Below, in pieces: positions 27,006 to 39,500 of a DNA stretch of 64,000 nt. Position 1 is the stretch's first letter. Each line of letters begins with the position of its first letter. This DNA is from Petrolisthes cinctipes (taxonomy: Eukaryota > Arthropoda > Malacostraca > Decapoda > Porcellanidae): positions 124,001 to 188,000 of the forward strand of contig JAWQEG010001376.1 in NCBI GenBank assembly GCA_033782935.1, written 5' to 3'. Under the pieces are notes generated by a model, which saw nothing but the letters and a program-made list of their open reading frames with translations, searched no databases and was not told where the DNA came from. A program made the position numbers and the translations under genes.

Positions 27006-30000
27006 TGTACATGCCTACTCCGTGTTAGAGTATTTTCAAAATACAGGCCCAAAACATGCTGAAAATTGATATTTTAGGTGCACAAAGTCAATATGTGTAT
27101 GCATTCTCTATACCCGGTTATATCTCAAATTCAGGCTCAAAACACCCGAAAATTCAATATTTTTGGGTCCCAGAAGCGATCTGTACATGCCTACTCAGTG
27201 CTTGAATGTTTTTAAAATAGAGGCTCAGAACATGCTAAAAATCGATATTTTGGGTGCCCAAAGTCAATATGTGCATGCATGTTCTGTACCCGTTTATATC
27301 TCAAATTTAGGCTCAAAGCACCCGAAAATTCGATATTTTTGGGTCCCAGAAGCGATCTGTATATGCCTACTCCGTGTTTGAGTATTTTCAAAATACATGC
27401 CCAAAACATGCTGAAAATCGATATTTTAGCTGCCCATAGTCGATATGTGCATGCATCTTCTGTACCCGTTTATATCTCAAATTCAGGCTCAAAACACCCG
27501 AAAATTTAATATTTTTGGGTTCCAGAAGCGATCTGTACATTCCTACTCCTTCCTAGAATTTTTTCAAGATACAGACCCAAAACATGCTCAAAATCGATAT
27601 TTTAGGTGCAAAATGTCGATATGTGCATGCATCTTCTGTACCCGTTTATATCTCAAATTCAGGCTCAAAACACCCGAAAATTCGATATTTTTGGGTCCCA
27701 AAAGCGATCTGTACATGTCTACTCCGTGTTAGAGTATTTTTAAAATACAGGCCCAAAACATACTAAAAATCGATATTTTAGGTGCCCAAAGTCGATATGT
27801 GCATGCATCTTCTGTACCCGTTTATATCTCAAATTCAGGCTCAAAACACCCGAAAATTCAATATTTTTGGGTCCCTTAAGCGATCTGTACATGCATTTTC
27901 AGTGCTAGAATGTTTTCAAAATATAGGTTCAAAACATGCTAAAAATCGATATTTTAGGTGTTCAAAGTCGATATGTGGATGCTTCTTCTGTACCCGTTTA
28001 TATCTCAAATTCAGGCTCAAAACACCCTAAAATTCAATATTTTTGGGTCCCAGAAGCGATCTGTACGTGCATACTCCGTGTTAGAGTGTTTTTTAAATAC
28101 AGGCCCAAAACATGCTGAAAATCGATATTTTAGGTGCCCAAAGTCAATATGTGTATGCATCTTCTGTACCCGTGTATATCCCAAATTTAGGTTCAAAACA
28201 CTCGAAAATTCTATAGTTTTGGGTCCCAGAAGCAATCTGTACATGCCTACTTCTTGCTAGAATGTTTTCAAGATACACACCCAAAACATGCTCAAAATCG
28301 ATATTTTAGGTGCAAAAAGTCGATATGTGCATGCATCTCCTGTACCTGTTTATATCTCAAATTCAGGCTCAAAACACCCGAAAATTCGATATTTTAGGGT
28401 CCCCGAAGTGATCTGTACATGCCTACTCCGTGTTAGAGTATTTTCAAAATACAGGCCCAAAACATGCTCAAAATCGATATTGTAGGTGCCCAAAGTCGAT
28501 ATGTGCATGCATCTTCTGTATCCGTCTATATCCCAAATTCAGGTTCAAAACACCCGAAAATTCGATATTTTTGGGTCCCAGAAGCGATCTGTACATACCT
28601 ACTCCTTCCTAGAATTTTTTCAAGATACAGACCCAAAACATGCTCAAAATCGATATTTTAGGTGCAAAAAGTCGATATGTGCATGCATCTTCTGTACCCG
28701 TTTATATCTCAAATTCAGGCTCAAAACTCCGAAAATTCGATATTTTTGTGTCCCAGAAGCGATCTGTACCTGCATACTCCGTGTTAGAGTGTTTTTTAAA
28801 TACAGGCGCAAAACATGTTGAAAATTGATATTTTAGGTGCACAAAGTCAATATGTGCATGCATTCTCTGTACCCGGTTATATCTCAAATTCAGGCTCAAA
28901 ACACCCGAAAATTCAATATTTTTGGGTCCCAGAAGTGATCTGTACATGCCTACTCAGTGCTAGAATGTTTTCAAAATAGAGGCTCAGAACATGCTAAAAA
29001 TCGATATTTTAGGTGCCCGAAGTCGATATGTGCATGCATCTTCTGTACCCGTTTATATCTCAAATTCAGGCTCAAAACACCCGAAAATTCGATATTTTTG
29101 GGTCCAAAAGCGATCTGTACATGTCTACTCCGTGTTAGAGTATTTTTAAAATACAGACCCAAAACATACTAAAAATCGATATTTTAGGTGCCCAAAGTCG
29201 ATATGTGCATGCATCTTCTGTACCCGTTTATATCTCAAATTCAGGCTCAAAACACCCGAAAATTCAATATTTTTGGGTCCCTTAAGCGATTTGTACATGC
29301 ATTTTCAGTGCTTGAATGTTTTCAAAATATAGGCTCAAAACATGCTAAAAATCGATATTTTAGGTGTTCAAAGTCGATATGTGGATGCTTCTTCTGTACC
29401 CGTTTATATCTCAAATTCAGGCTCAAAACACCCGAAAATTCGATATTTTTGGGTCCCAAAGGCGATATGTACATCTCTACTCCGTGTTAGAGTATTTTTA
29501 AAATACAGGCCCAAAACATACTAAAAATCGATATTTTAGGTGCCCAAAGTCGATATGTGCATGCATCTTCTGTATCCGTCTATATCCCAAATTCAGGTTC
29601 AAAACACCCGAAAATTCGATATTTTTGGGTCCCAGAAGCGATCTGTACATACCTACTCCTTCCTAGAATTTTTTCAAGATACAGACCCAAAACATGCTCA
29701 AAATCGATATTTTAGGTGCAAAAAGTCGATATGTGCATGCATTTTCTGTACCCGTTTATATTTCAAATTCATGCTCAAAACACCGAAAATTCGATATTTT
29801 TGGGTCCCCGAAGCGATCTGTACATGCCTACTCCGTGTTAGAGTATTTTCAAAATACAGGCCCAAAACATGCTGAAAATTGATATTTTAGGTGCACAAAG
29901 TCAATATGTGTATGCATTCTCTGTACCCGGTTATATCTCAAATTCAGGCTCAAAACACCCGAAAATTCAATATTTTTGGGTCCCAGAAGCGATCTGTACA

Positions 30001-30170
30001 TGCCTACTCAGTGCTTGAATGTTTTTAAAATAGAGGCTCAGAACATGCTAAAAATCGATATTTTGGGTGCCCAACGTCAATATGTGCATGCATCTTCTGT
30101 ACCCGTTTATATCTCAAATTCAGGCTCAAAACACCCGAAAATTTAATATTTTTGGGTCCCAGAAGCGATT
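27006..30170. repeat. 3,165-bp tandem duplication, copy 1 (18 monomers)
   Basis: The sequence from 27006 matches that from 30171 almost base for base at an offset of 3,165 bp, three short of 18 x 176. The left limit is set by C at 27005 against T at 30170. By eye I found only two substitutions inside the pair: G27629 versus A30794, and C28491 versus A31656. Rare variants such as CTCTATACCCGG and CTCAAAGCACCCG occur in both copies. This is the longest near-identical pair I saw in the window. Confidence 0.88.
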
Positions 30171-33100
30171 TGTACATGCCTACTCCGTGTTAGAGTATTT
30201 TCAAAATACAGGCCCAAAACATGCTGAAAATTGATATTTTAGGTGCACAAAGTCAATATGTGTATGCATTCTCTATACCCGGTTATATCTCAAATTCAGG
30301 CTCAAAACACCCGAAAATTCAATATTTTTGGGTCCCAGAAGCGATCTGTACATGCCTACTCAGTGCTTGAATGTTTTTAAAATAGAGGCTCAGAACATGC
30401 TAAAAATCGATATTTTGGGTGCCCAAAGTCAATATGTGCATGCATGTTCTGTACCCGTTTATATCTCAAATTTAGGCTCAAAGCACCCGAAAATTCGATA
30501 TTTTTGGGTCCCAGAAGCGATCTGTATATGCCTACTCCGTGTTTGAGTATTTTCAAAATACATGCCCAAAACATGCTGAAAATCGATATTTTAGCTGCCC
30601 ATAGTCGATATGTGCATGCATCTTCTGTACCCGTTTATATCTCAAATTCAGGCTCAAAACACCCGAAAATTTAATATTTTTGGGTTCCAGAAGCGATCTG
30701 TACATTCCTACTCCTTCCTAGAATTTTTTCAAGATACAGACCCAAAACATGCTCAAAATCGATATTTTAGGTGCAAAATGTCGATATGTGCATACATCTT
30801 CTGTACCCGTTTATATCTCAAATTCAGGCTCAAAACACCCGAAAATTCGATATTTTTGGGTCCCAAAAGCGATCTGTACATGTCTACTCCGTGTTAGAGT
30901 ATTTTTAAAATACAGGCCCAAAACATACTAAAAATCGATATTTTAGGTGCCCAAAGTCGATATGTGCATGCATCTTCTGTACCCGTTTATATCTCAAATT
31001 CAGGCTCAAAACACCCGAAAATTCAATATTTTTGGGTCCCTTAAGCGATCTGTACATGCATTTTCAGTGCTAGAATGTTTTCAAAATATAGGTTCAAAAC
31101 ATGCTAAAAATCGATATTTTAGGTGTTCAAAGTCGATATGTGGATGCTTCTTCTGTACCCGTTTATATCTCAAATTCAGGCTCAAAACACCCTAAAATTC
31201 AATATTTTTGGGTCCCAGAAGCGATCTGTACGTGCATACTCCGTGTTAGAGTGTTTTTTAAATACAGGCCCAAAACATGCTGAAAATCGATATTTTAGGT
31301 GCCCAAAGTCAATATGTGTATGCATCTTCTGTACCCGTGTATATCCCAAATTTAGGTTCAAAACACTCGAAAATTCTATAGTTTTGGGTCCCAGAAGCAA
31401 TCTGTACATGCCTACTTCTTGCTAGAATGTTTTCAAGATACACACCCAAAACATGCTCAAAATCGATATTTTAGGTGCAAAAAGTCGATATGTGCATGCA
31501 TCTCCTGTACCTGTTTATATCTCAAATTCAGGCTCAAAACACCCGAAAATTCGATATTTTAGGGTCCCCGAAGTGATCTGTACATGCCTACTCCGTGTTA
31601 GAGTATTTTCAAAATACAGGCCCAAAACATGCTCAAAATCGATATTGTAGGTGCCAAAAGTCGATATGTGCATGCATCTTCTGTATCCGTCTATATCCCA
31701 AATTCAGGTTCAAAACACCCGAAAATTCGATATTTTTGGGTCCCAGAAGCGATCTGTACATACCTACTCCTTCCTAGAATTTTTTCAAGATACAGACCCA
31801 AAACATGCTCAAAATCGATATTTTAGGTGCAAAAAGTCGATATGTGCATGCATCTTCTGTACCCGTTTATATCTCAAATTCAGGCTCAAAACTCCGAAAA
31901 TTCGATATTTTTGTGTCCCAGAAGCGATCTGTACCTGCATACTCCGTGTTAGAGTGTTTTTTAAATACAGGCGCAAAACATGTTGAAAATTGATATTTTA
32001 GGTGCACAAAGTCAATATGTGCATGCATTCTCTGTACCCGGTTATATCTCAAATTCAGGCTCAAAACACCCGAAAATTCAATATTTTTGGGTCCCAGAAG
32101 TGATCTGTACATGCCTACTCAGTGCTAGAATGTTTTCAAAATAGAGGCTCAGAACATGCTAAAAATCGATATTTTAGGTGCCCGAAGTCGATATGTGCAT
32201 GCATCTTCTGTACCCGTTTATATCTCAAATTCAGGCTCAAAACACCCGAAAATTCGATATTTTTGGGTCCAAAAGCGATCTGTACATGTCTACTCCGTGT
32301 TAGAGTATTTTTAAAATACAGACCCAAAACATACTAAAAATCGATATTTTAGGTGCCCAAAGTCGATATGTGCATGCATCTTCTGTACCCGTTTATATCT
32401 CAAATTCAGGCTCAAAACACCCGAAAATTCAATATTTTTGGGTCCCTTAAGCGATTTGTACATGCATTTTCAGTGCTTGAATGTTTTCAAAATATAGGCT
32501 CAAAACATGCTAAAAATCGATATTTTAGGTGTTCAAAGTCGATATGTGGATGCTTCTTCTGTACCCGTTTATATCTCAAATTCAGGCTCAAAACACCCGA
32601 AAATTCGATATTTTTGGGTCCCAAAGGCGATATGTACATCTCTACTCCGTGTTAGAGTATTTTTAAAATACAGGCCCAAAACATACTAAAAATCGATATT
32701 TTAGGTGCCCAAAGTCGATATGTGCATGCATCTTCTGTATCCGTCTATATCCCAAATTCAGGTTCAAAACACCCGAAAATTCGATATTTTTGGGTCCCAG
32801 AAGCGATCTGTACATACCTACTCCTTCCTAGAATTTTTTCAAGATACAGACCCAAAACATGCTCAAAATCGATATTTTAGGTGCAAAAAGTCGATATGTG
32901 CATGCATTTTCTGTACCCGTTTATATTTCAAATTCATGCTCAAAACACCGAAAATTCGATATTTTTGGGTCCCCGAAGCGATCTGTACATGCCTACTCCG
33001 TGTTAGAGTATTTTCAAAATACAGGCCCAAAACATGCTGAAAATTGATATTTTAGGTGCACAAAGTCAATATGTGTATGCATTCTCTGTACCCGGTTATA

Positions 33101-33365
33101 TCTCAAATTCAGGCTCAAAACACCCGAAAATTCAATATTTTTGGGTCCCAGAAGCGATCTGTACATGCCTACTCAGTGCTTGAATGTTTTTAAAATAGAG
33201 GCTCAGAACATGCTAAAAATCGATATTTTGGGTGCCCAACGTCAATATGTGCATGCATCTTCTGTACCCGTTTATATCTCAAATTCAGGCTCAAAACACC
33301 CGAAAATTTAATATTTTTGGGTCCCAGAAGCGATTTGTACATGCCTACTCCGTGTTAGAGTATTT
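30171..33365. repeat. 3,165-bp tandem duplication, copy 2
   Basis: This is the adjacent direct copy of 27006-30170. Matching continues about 30 bp past one full unit and stops at 33365/33366, where TATTTTCAAAATAC of copy 1 (30196 on) is replaced by TATTTCCAAGATAC. The two are directly adjacent with no spacer, as expected from a single unequal crossover in register with the 176-bp repeat. Confidence 0.88.
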
Positions 33366-34600
33366 CCAAGATACAGGCCCAAAACATGCTCAAAATCGAT
33401 ATTTTAGGTGCCCAAAGTCGATATGTGCATGCATCTTTTGTATCCGTCTATATTCCAAATTCAGGTTCAAAACACCCGAAAATTCTATATTTTTGGGTTC
33501 CAGAAGCGATCTGTACATTCCTACTCCTTCCTAGAATTTTTTCAAGATACAGACCCAAAACATGCTCAAAATCGATATTTTAGGTGCAAAATGTCGATAT
33601 GTGCATGCATCTTCTGTACCCGTTTATATCTCAAATTCAGGCTCAAAACACCCGAAAATTCGATATTTTTGGGTCCCAAAAGCGATCTGTACATGTCTAC
33701 TCCGTGTTAGAGTATTTTTAAAATACAGGCCCAAAACATACTAAAAATCGATATTTTAGGTGCCCAAAGTCGATATGTGCATGCATCTTCTGTACCCGTT
33801 TATATCTCAAATTCAGGCTCATAACACCCGAAAATTCAATATTTTTGGGTCCCTTAAGCGATCTGTACATGCATTTTCAGTGCTAGAATGTTTTCAAAAT
33901 ATAGGCTCAAAACATGCTAAAAATCGATATTTTAGGTGTTCAAAGTCGATATGTGGATGCTTCTTCTGTACCCGTTTATATCTCAAATTCAGGCTCAAAA
34001 CACCCTAAAATTCAATATTTTTGGGTCCCAGAAGCGATCTGTACGTGCATACTCCGTGTTAGAGTGTTTTTAAAATACAGGCCCAAAACATGCTGAAAAT
34101 CGATATTTTAAGTGCCCAAAGTCAATATGTGTATGCATCTTCTGTACCCGTGTATATCCCAAATTTAGGTTCAAAACACTCGAAAATTCTATATTTTTGG
34201 GTCCCAGAAGAAATCTGTACATGCCTACTTCTTGCTAGAATGTTTTCAAGATACACACCCAAAACATGCTCAAAATCGATATTTTAGGTGCAAAAAGTCG
34301 ATATGTGCATATATCTCCTGTACCTGTTTATATCTCAAATTCATGCTCAAAACACCCGAAACTTCGATATTTTAGGGTCCCCGAAGTGATCTGTACATGC
34401 TTACTCCGTGTTAGAGTATTTTCAAAATACAGGCCCAAAACATGCTCAAAATCGATATTGTAGGTGCCCAAAGTCGATATGTGCATGCATCTTCTGTATC
34501 CGTCTATATCCCAAATTCAGGTTCAAAACACCCGAAAATTCGATATTTTTGGGTCCCAGAAGCGATCTGTACATACCTACTCCATCCTAGAATTTTTTTC
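33366..34600. repeat. Partial, more diverged third copy of the 3,165-bp block
   Basis: The stretch follows the monomer order of 27540-28600 at an offset of 5,978 bp (27584 and 33562; 28288 and 34266; 28464 and 34442). That is 2,813 bp from copy 2. It differs at more positions, for example AGTGCCCAAAG near 34111, AAGAAATCTG near 34208 and CATATATCTCC near 34309. It is therefore older than the copy 1/copy 2 event. Confidence 0.7.
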
Positions 34601-36113
34601 AAGATACAGACCCAAAACATGCTCAAAATCGATATTTTAGGAGCAAAAAGTCGATATGTGCATGCATCTTCTGTACCCGTTTATATCTCAAATTCAGGCT
34701 CATAATACCCGAAAATTCCATATTTTTAGGTCCCTTAAGCGATCTGTACATGCATACTCAGTGCTAGAATGTTTTCAAAATATAGGCTCAAAACATGCTA
34801 AAAATCGATATTTTAGGTGCCCAAAGTCGATATGTGCATGCATCTTCTGTACCCGATTATATCTCAAATTCTGGCTCAAAACACCCGAAAATTCATTTTT
34901 TTTGGGTCCCAGAAGCGATCTGTACGTGCCTACTCCTTGCTAGAAAGTTTTCAAGATACAGACCCAAAACATGCTCAAAATCGATATTTTAGGTGCAAAA
35001 AGTCGATATGTGCATGCATCCTGTGTACCCGGTTATATCCCAAATTCTGGCTCAAAACCCCCGAAAATTCGATTTATTTGGGTCCCAGAAGCGATCTGTA
35101 CGTGCATACTCCGTGTTAGAGTGTTTTTAAAATATAGGCCAAAAACATGCTCAAAATCGATAATTTAGGTCCCTAAAGTCGATATGTGCATGCATCTTCT
35201 GTACCCGTTTATATCTCAAATTCAGACTCAAAACACCCGATTATTCGATATTTTTGGGTCCCAAAAGCCATCTGTACATGCATACTCCGTGTTAGAGTAT
35301 TTTCAAAATACAGGCCTAAAACATGCAGTAAATCGATATTTTAGTTGCCCAAAGTCAATATGTGTTTGCATCTTCTGTACCCGTCTATATCCCAAATTCA
35401 TGTTCAAAACACTCGAAAATTCGATATTTTTGGGTCCAAGAAGCAGTCTGTACATGCCTACTTCTTGCTAGAAAGTTTTCAAGATACAGACCAAAAACAT
35501 GCTCAAAATCGATATTTTAGGTGCAAAAAGTTGATATGTGCATGCATCTTCTGTACCCGTTTATATCTCAAATTCAGGCTCAAAACTCCGAAAATTCGAT
35601 ATTTTTGTGTCCCAGAAGCGATCTGTATATGCCTACTCCGTGTTTGAGTATTTTCAAAATACATGCCAAAAACATGCTCAAAATCGATAATTTAGGTCCC
35701 CAAAGACGATATGTGCATGCATCTTCTGTACCCGTTTATATCTCAAATTCAGACTCAAAACACCCGATTATTCGATATTTTTGGGTCCCAAAAGCCATCT
35801 GTACATACATACTCCGTGTTAGAGTATTTTCAAAATACAGGCCTAAAACATGCAGTAAATCGATATTTTAGTTGCCCAAAGTCAATATGTGTATGCATTC
35901 TCTGTACCCGGTTATATATCAAATTCAGGCTCAAAACACCCGAAAATTCAATATTTTTGGGTCCCAGAAGCGATCTGTACATGCCTACTCAGTGCTTGAA
36001 TGTTTTTAAAATAGAGGCTCAGAACATGCTAAAAATCGATATTTTGGGTGCCCAAAGTCAATATGTGCATGCATGTTCTGTACCCGTTTATATCTCAAAT
36101 TTAGGCTCAAAAC

Positions 36114-36138
36114 ACCCGAAAATTCGATATTTTTGGGT
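36114..36138. repeat. Junction dyad (inverted repeat), example copy
   Basis: The arms are ACCCGAAAA (positions 172 to 4 across the monomer boundary) and TTTTTGGGT (12-20), with a 7-base centre. Eight of nine arm pairs are complementary and the ninth is G opposite T. Copies reading ACCCAAAAA, such as the one around 878-902, have a perfect 9-bp arm. The element recurs in most monomers. It could extrude a hairpin, but the sequence alone does not show that it does. Confidence 0.75.
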
Positions 36139-36206
36139 CCCAGAAGCGATCTGTATATGCCTACTCCGTGTTTGAGTATTTTCAAAATACATGCCCAAAA
36201 CATGCT
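36119..36206 (+). repeat. 88-bp half-unit 1 of the reference monomer
   Basis: The first half of the monomer aligns column by column, with no gap, to the second half (36207-36294). Using the consensus I count 59 identical positions of 88, about 67%. Shared blocks include TCGATATTTT at positions 6-15, CCCA at 21-24, CGAT at 29-32, CATGC at 38-42 and CAAAACA at 78-84. Positions 52-66 are the least alike. I infer that the 176-bp monomer arose by tandem duplication of an 88-bp sequence followed by divergence, and that the dimer then became the unit of amplification. Confidence 0.8.
36176..36190. repeat. Central 15-bp dyad GTATTTTCAAAATAC, example copy
   Basis: GTATTTT and AAAATAC are perfect reverse complements around a single C, at monomer positions 58-72. 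The perfect form is common in monomers that carry CCGTGTTAGA just upstream. Subtypes with TCAAGATACAG or TTTAAAATATAG break it. The half-2 equivalent is not palindromic. Confidence 0.75.
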
Positions 36207-36294
36207 GAAAATCGATATTTTAGCTGCCCATAGTCGATATGTGCATGCATCTTCTGTACCCGTTTATATCTCAAATTAAGGCTCAAAACACCCG
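36207..36294 (+). repeat. 88-bp half-unit 2 of the reference monomer
   Basis: This half starts GAAAATCGATATTTTAG and ends at the CACCCG that precedes the next monomer. Relative to half 1 it carries a perfect second TCGATAT at positions 116-122, where half 1 has GCGATCT at the equivalent place. It also has the palindrome TGCATGCA where half 1 has TACATGCC. These differences are shared by nearly all monomers in the window, so the halves diverged before the array expanded. Confidence 0.8.
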
Positions 36295-36539
36295 AAAATT
36301 TAATATTTTTGGGTCCCAGAAGCGATCTGTACATGCCTACTCCGTGTTAGAGTACTTTCAAAATACAGGCCATAAAAAATGCTGAAAATCGATATTTTAG
36401 GTGCCCAAAGTCGATATGTGCATGCATCTTCTGTACCCGTTTATATCTCAAATTCAGGCTCAAAACACCCGAAAATTCGATATTTTTGGGTCCCAGAAGT
36501 GATCTGTGCATGCCTACTCCGTGTTAGAGTACCTTAAAA

Positions 36540-39500
36540 ATTCAAGCCCAAAACATTCTAAAAATCGATATTTAAGGTGCCCAAAGTGGATATGACCATG
36601 CATCTTCTGTACCCGATCATATCTCAAATTCAGGCTCAAAACACCCGAATATTCGATATTTTTGGGTCCCAAAAGCCATCTGTACATGCATACTCCGTGT
36701 TAGAGTATTTTTAAAATACAGGCCCAAAACATACTAGAAATCGATATTTTAGGTGCCCAAAGTCGATATGTGCATGCATCTTCTGTACCCGTTTATATCT
36801 CAAATTCAGGCTCAAAACACCCGAAAATTCAATATTTTTGGGTCTCAGAAGCGATCTGTACGTGCATACTCCGTGTTAGAGTGTTTTTAAAATACAGGAC
36901 TAAAACATGCTGAAAATCGATATTTTAGGTGCCCAAAGTCAATATGTGTATGCATCTTCTGTACCCGTGTATATCCCAAATTCAGGTTCAAAACACTCGA
37001 AAATTCTATATTTCAGGGTCCCAGAAGCAATCCGTACATGCCTACTTCTTGTTAGAATGTTTTCAAGATACACACCCAAAACATGCTCAAAATCGATATT
37101 TTAGGTGCAAAAAGTCGATATGTGCATGCATCTTCTGTACTCGTTTATATCTCAAATTCAGGCTCAAAACACCCGAAAATTAAATATTTTTTTTGTCCCC
37201 GAAGCGATTTGTACATGCCTACTCCGTGTTAGAGTATTTCCAAGATACAGGCCCAAAACATGATCAAAATCGATATTTTAGGTGGCCAAAGTCGATATGT
37301 GCATGCATCTTTTGTATCCGTCTATATTCCAAATTCAGGTTCAAAACACCCGAAAATTCGATATTTTTGGGTTCCTGAAGCGATCTGTACATACCTACTC
37401 CTTCCTAGAATTTTTTCAAGATACAGACCCAAAACATGCTCAAAATCGATATTTTAGGTGCAAAATGTCGATATGTGCATGCATCTTCTGTACCCGTTTA
37501 CATCTCAAATTCAGGCTCAAAACACCCGAAAATTCGATATTTTTGGGTCCCCTAAGTGATCTGTACATGCCTACTCCGTGTTAGAGTATTTTCAAACTAC
37601 AGGCCCAAAACATGCTCAAAATCGATATTGTAGGTGCCCAAAGTCGATATGTGCATGCATCTTTTGTATCCGTCTATATTCCAAATTCAGGTTCAAAACA
37701 CCCGAAAATTCTATATTTTTGGGTTCCATAAGCGATCTGTACATTCCTACTCCTTCCTAGAATTTTTTCAAGATACAGACCCAAAACATGCTCAAAATCG
37801 ATATTTTAGGTGCAAAATGTCGATATGTGCATGCATCTTCTGTACCCGTTTATATCTCAAATTCAGGCTCAAAACACCCGAAAATTCGATATTTTCGGGT
37901 CCCAAAAGCGATCTGTACATGTCTACTCCGTGTTAGAGTATTTTTAAAATACAGCCCCAAAACATACTAAAAATCGATATTTTAGGTGCCCAAAGTCGAT
38001 ATGTGCATGCATCTTCTGTACCCGTTTATATCTCAAATTCAGGCTCAAAACACCCTAAAATTCAATATTTTTGGGTCCCAGAAGCGATCTGTACGTGCAT
38101 ACTCCGTGTTAGAGTGTTTTTAAAATACAGGCCCAAAACATGCTGAAAATCGATATTTTAGGTGCCCAAAGTCAATATGTGTATGCATCTTCTGTACCCG
38201 TGTATATCCCAAATTTAGGTTCAAAACACTCGAAAATTCTATGTTTTTGGGTCCCAGAAGCAATCTGTACATGCCTACTTCTTGCTAGAATGTTTTCAAG
38301 ATACACACTCAAAACATGCTCAAAATCGATATTTTAGGTGCCCAAAGTCGATATGTGCATGCATCTTCTGTACCCGTTTATATCTCAAATTCAGGTTCAT
38401 AATACCCGAAAATTCCATATTTTTGGGTCCCTTAAGCGATCTGTACATGCATACTCAGTGCTAGAATGTTTTCAAAATATAGGCTCAAAACATGCTAAAA
38501 ATCGATATTTTATGTGCCCAAAGTCGATATGTGCATGCATCTTCTGTACCCGATTATATCTCAAATTCAGGCTCAAAACACCCGAAAATTCAATTTTTTT
38601 GGGTCCCAGAAGCGATCTGTACGTGCCTACTCCTTGCTAGAATGTTTTCAAGATACAGACCCAAAACATGCTCAAAATCGATATTTTAGGTGCAAAAAGT
38701 CGATATGTGCATGCATCCTGTGTACCCGGTTACATCCCAAATTCTGGCTCAAAACCCCCGAAAATTCGATTTATTTGGGTCCCAGAAGCGATCTGTACGT
38801 GCATACTCCGTGTTAGAGTGTTTTTAAAATACAGGCCAAAAACATGCTCAAAATCGATAATTTAGGTCCCCAAAGTCGATATGTGCATGCATCTTCTGTA
38901 CCCGTTTATATCTCAAATTCAGACTCAAAACACCCGATTATTCGATATTTTTGGGTCCCAAAAGCCATCTGTACATGCATACTCCGTGTTAGAGTATTTT
39001 CAAAATACAGGCCTAAAACATGCAGTAAATCGATATTTTAGTTGCCCAAAGTCAATATGTGTTTGCATCTTCTGTACCCGTCTATATCCCAAATTCATGT
39101 TCAAAACACTCGAAAATTCGATATTTTTGGGTCCAAGAAGCAGTCTGTACATGCCTACTTCTTGCTAGAAAGTTTTCAAGATACAGACCAAAAACATGCT
39201 CAAAATCGATATTTTAGGTGCAAAAAGTTGATATGTGCATGCATCTTCTGTACCCGTTTAAATCTCAAATTCAGGCTCAAAACTCAGAAAATTCGATATT
39301 TTTGTGTCCCAGAAGCGATCTGTACCTGCATACTCCGTGTTAGAGTGTTTTTTAAATACAGGCGCAAAACATGTTGAAAATTGATATTTTAGGTGCACAA
39401 AGTCAATATGTGCATGCATTCTCTGTACCCGGTTATATCTCAAATTCAGGCTCAAAACACCCGAAAATTAAATATTTTTGGGTCCCAGAAGTGATCTGTA

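Larger units (their letters stand above)
36119..36294 (+). repeat. Representative 176-bp monomer
   Basis: This copy is exactly 176 bp and close to the consensus, so it serves as a reference for numbering. Position 1 is 36119, at the start of AAAATTCGAT. Landmarks by position are TCGATAT at 6-12, 94-100 and 116-122; GTAC at 35-38 and 138-141; the 15-bp dyad at 58-72; and the 8-bp palindrome TGCATGCA at 124-131. It differs from the commonest form mainly by TATATGCC for TACATGCC, TTTGAG for TTAGAG, and CTGCCCATAG for GTGCCCAAAG. Related copies lie in other D-region blocks, for example near 24339, 27333, 30498 and 43517. Confidence 0.95.
34656..39290. repeat. Duplicated block: 34.66-35.6 kb and 38.35-39.29 kb
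   Basis: Equivalent points are 3,697 bp apart, about 21 monomers (34817 and 38514; 34971 and 38668; 35184 and 38881; 35345 and 39042). Shared variants include CATCCTGTGTACCCGG, GATAATTTAGGTCCC, TGTGTTTGCATC and GTCCAAGAAGCAGTCTG. The same spacing of about 3.69 kb links 21.8-23.0 kb with 25.5-26.7 kb, so 21 monomers recurs as a unit length in D. Confidence 0.75.

Noticed and set aside
27006..33365. Treating the 3,165-bp pair as certain proof of recent biological duplication
   Set aside because: Near-identical adjacent blocks in satellite DNA can also come from assembly error. The two substitutions argue for real copies, but read evidence is needed, so it is reported with that caveat.
36242..36249. 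TGCATGCA palindrome as a protein-binding element
   Set aside because: It is present in most monomers, but its half-1 counterpart is not palindromic and nothing in the sequence links it to a regulator. It may be simple composition.
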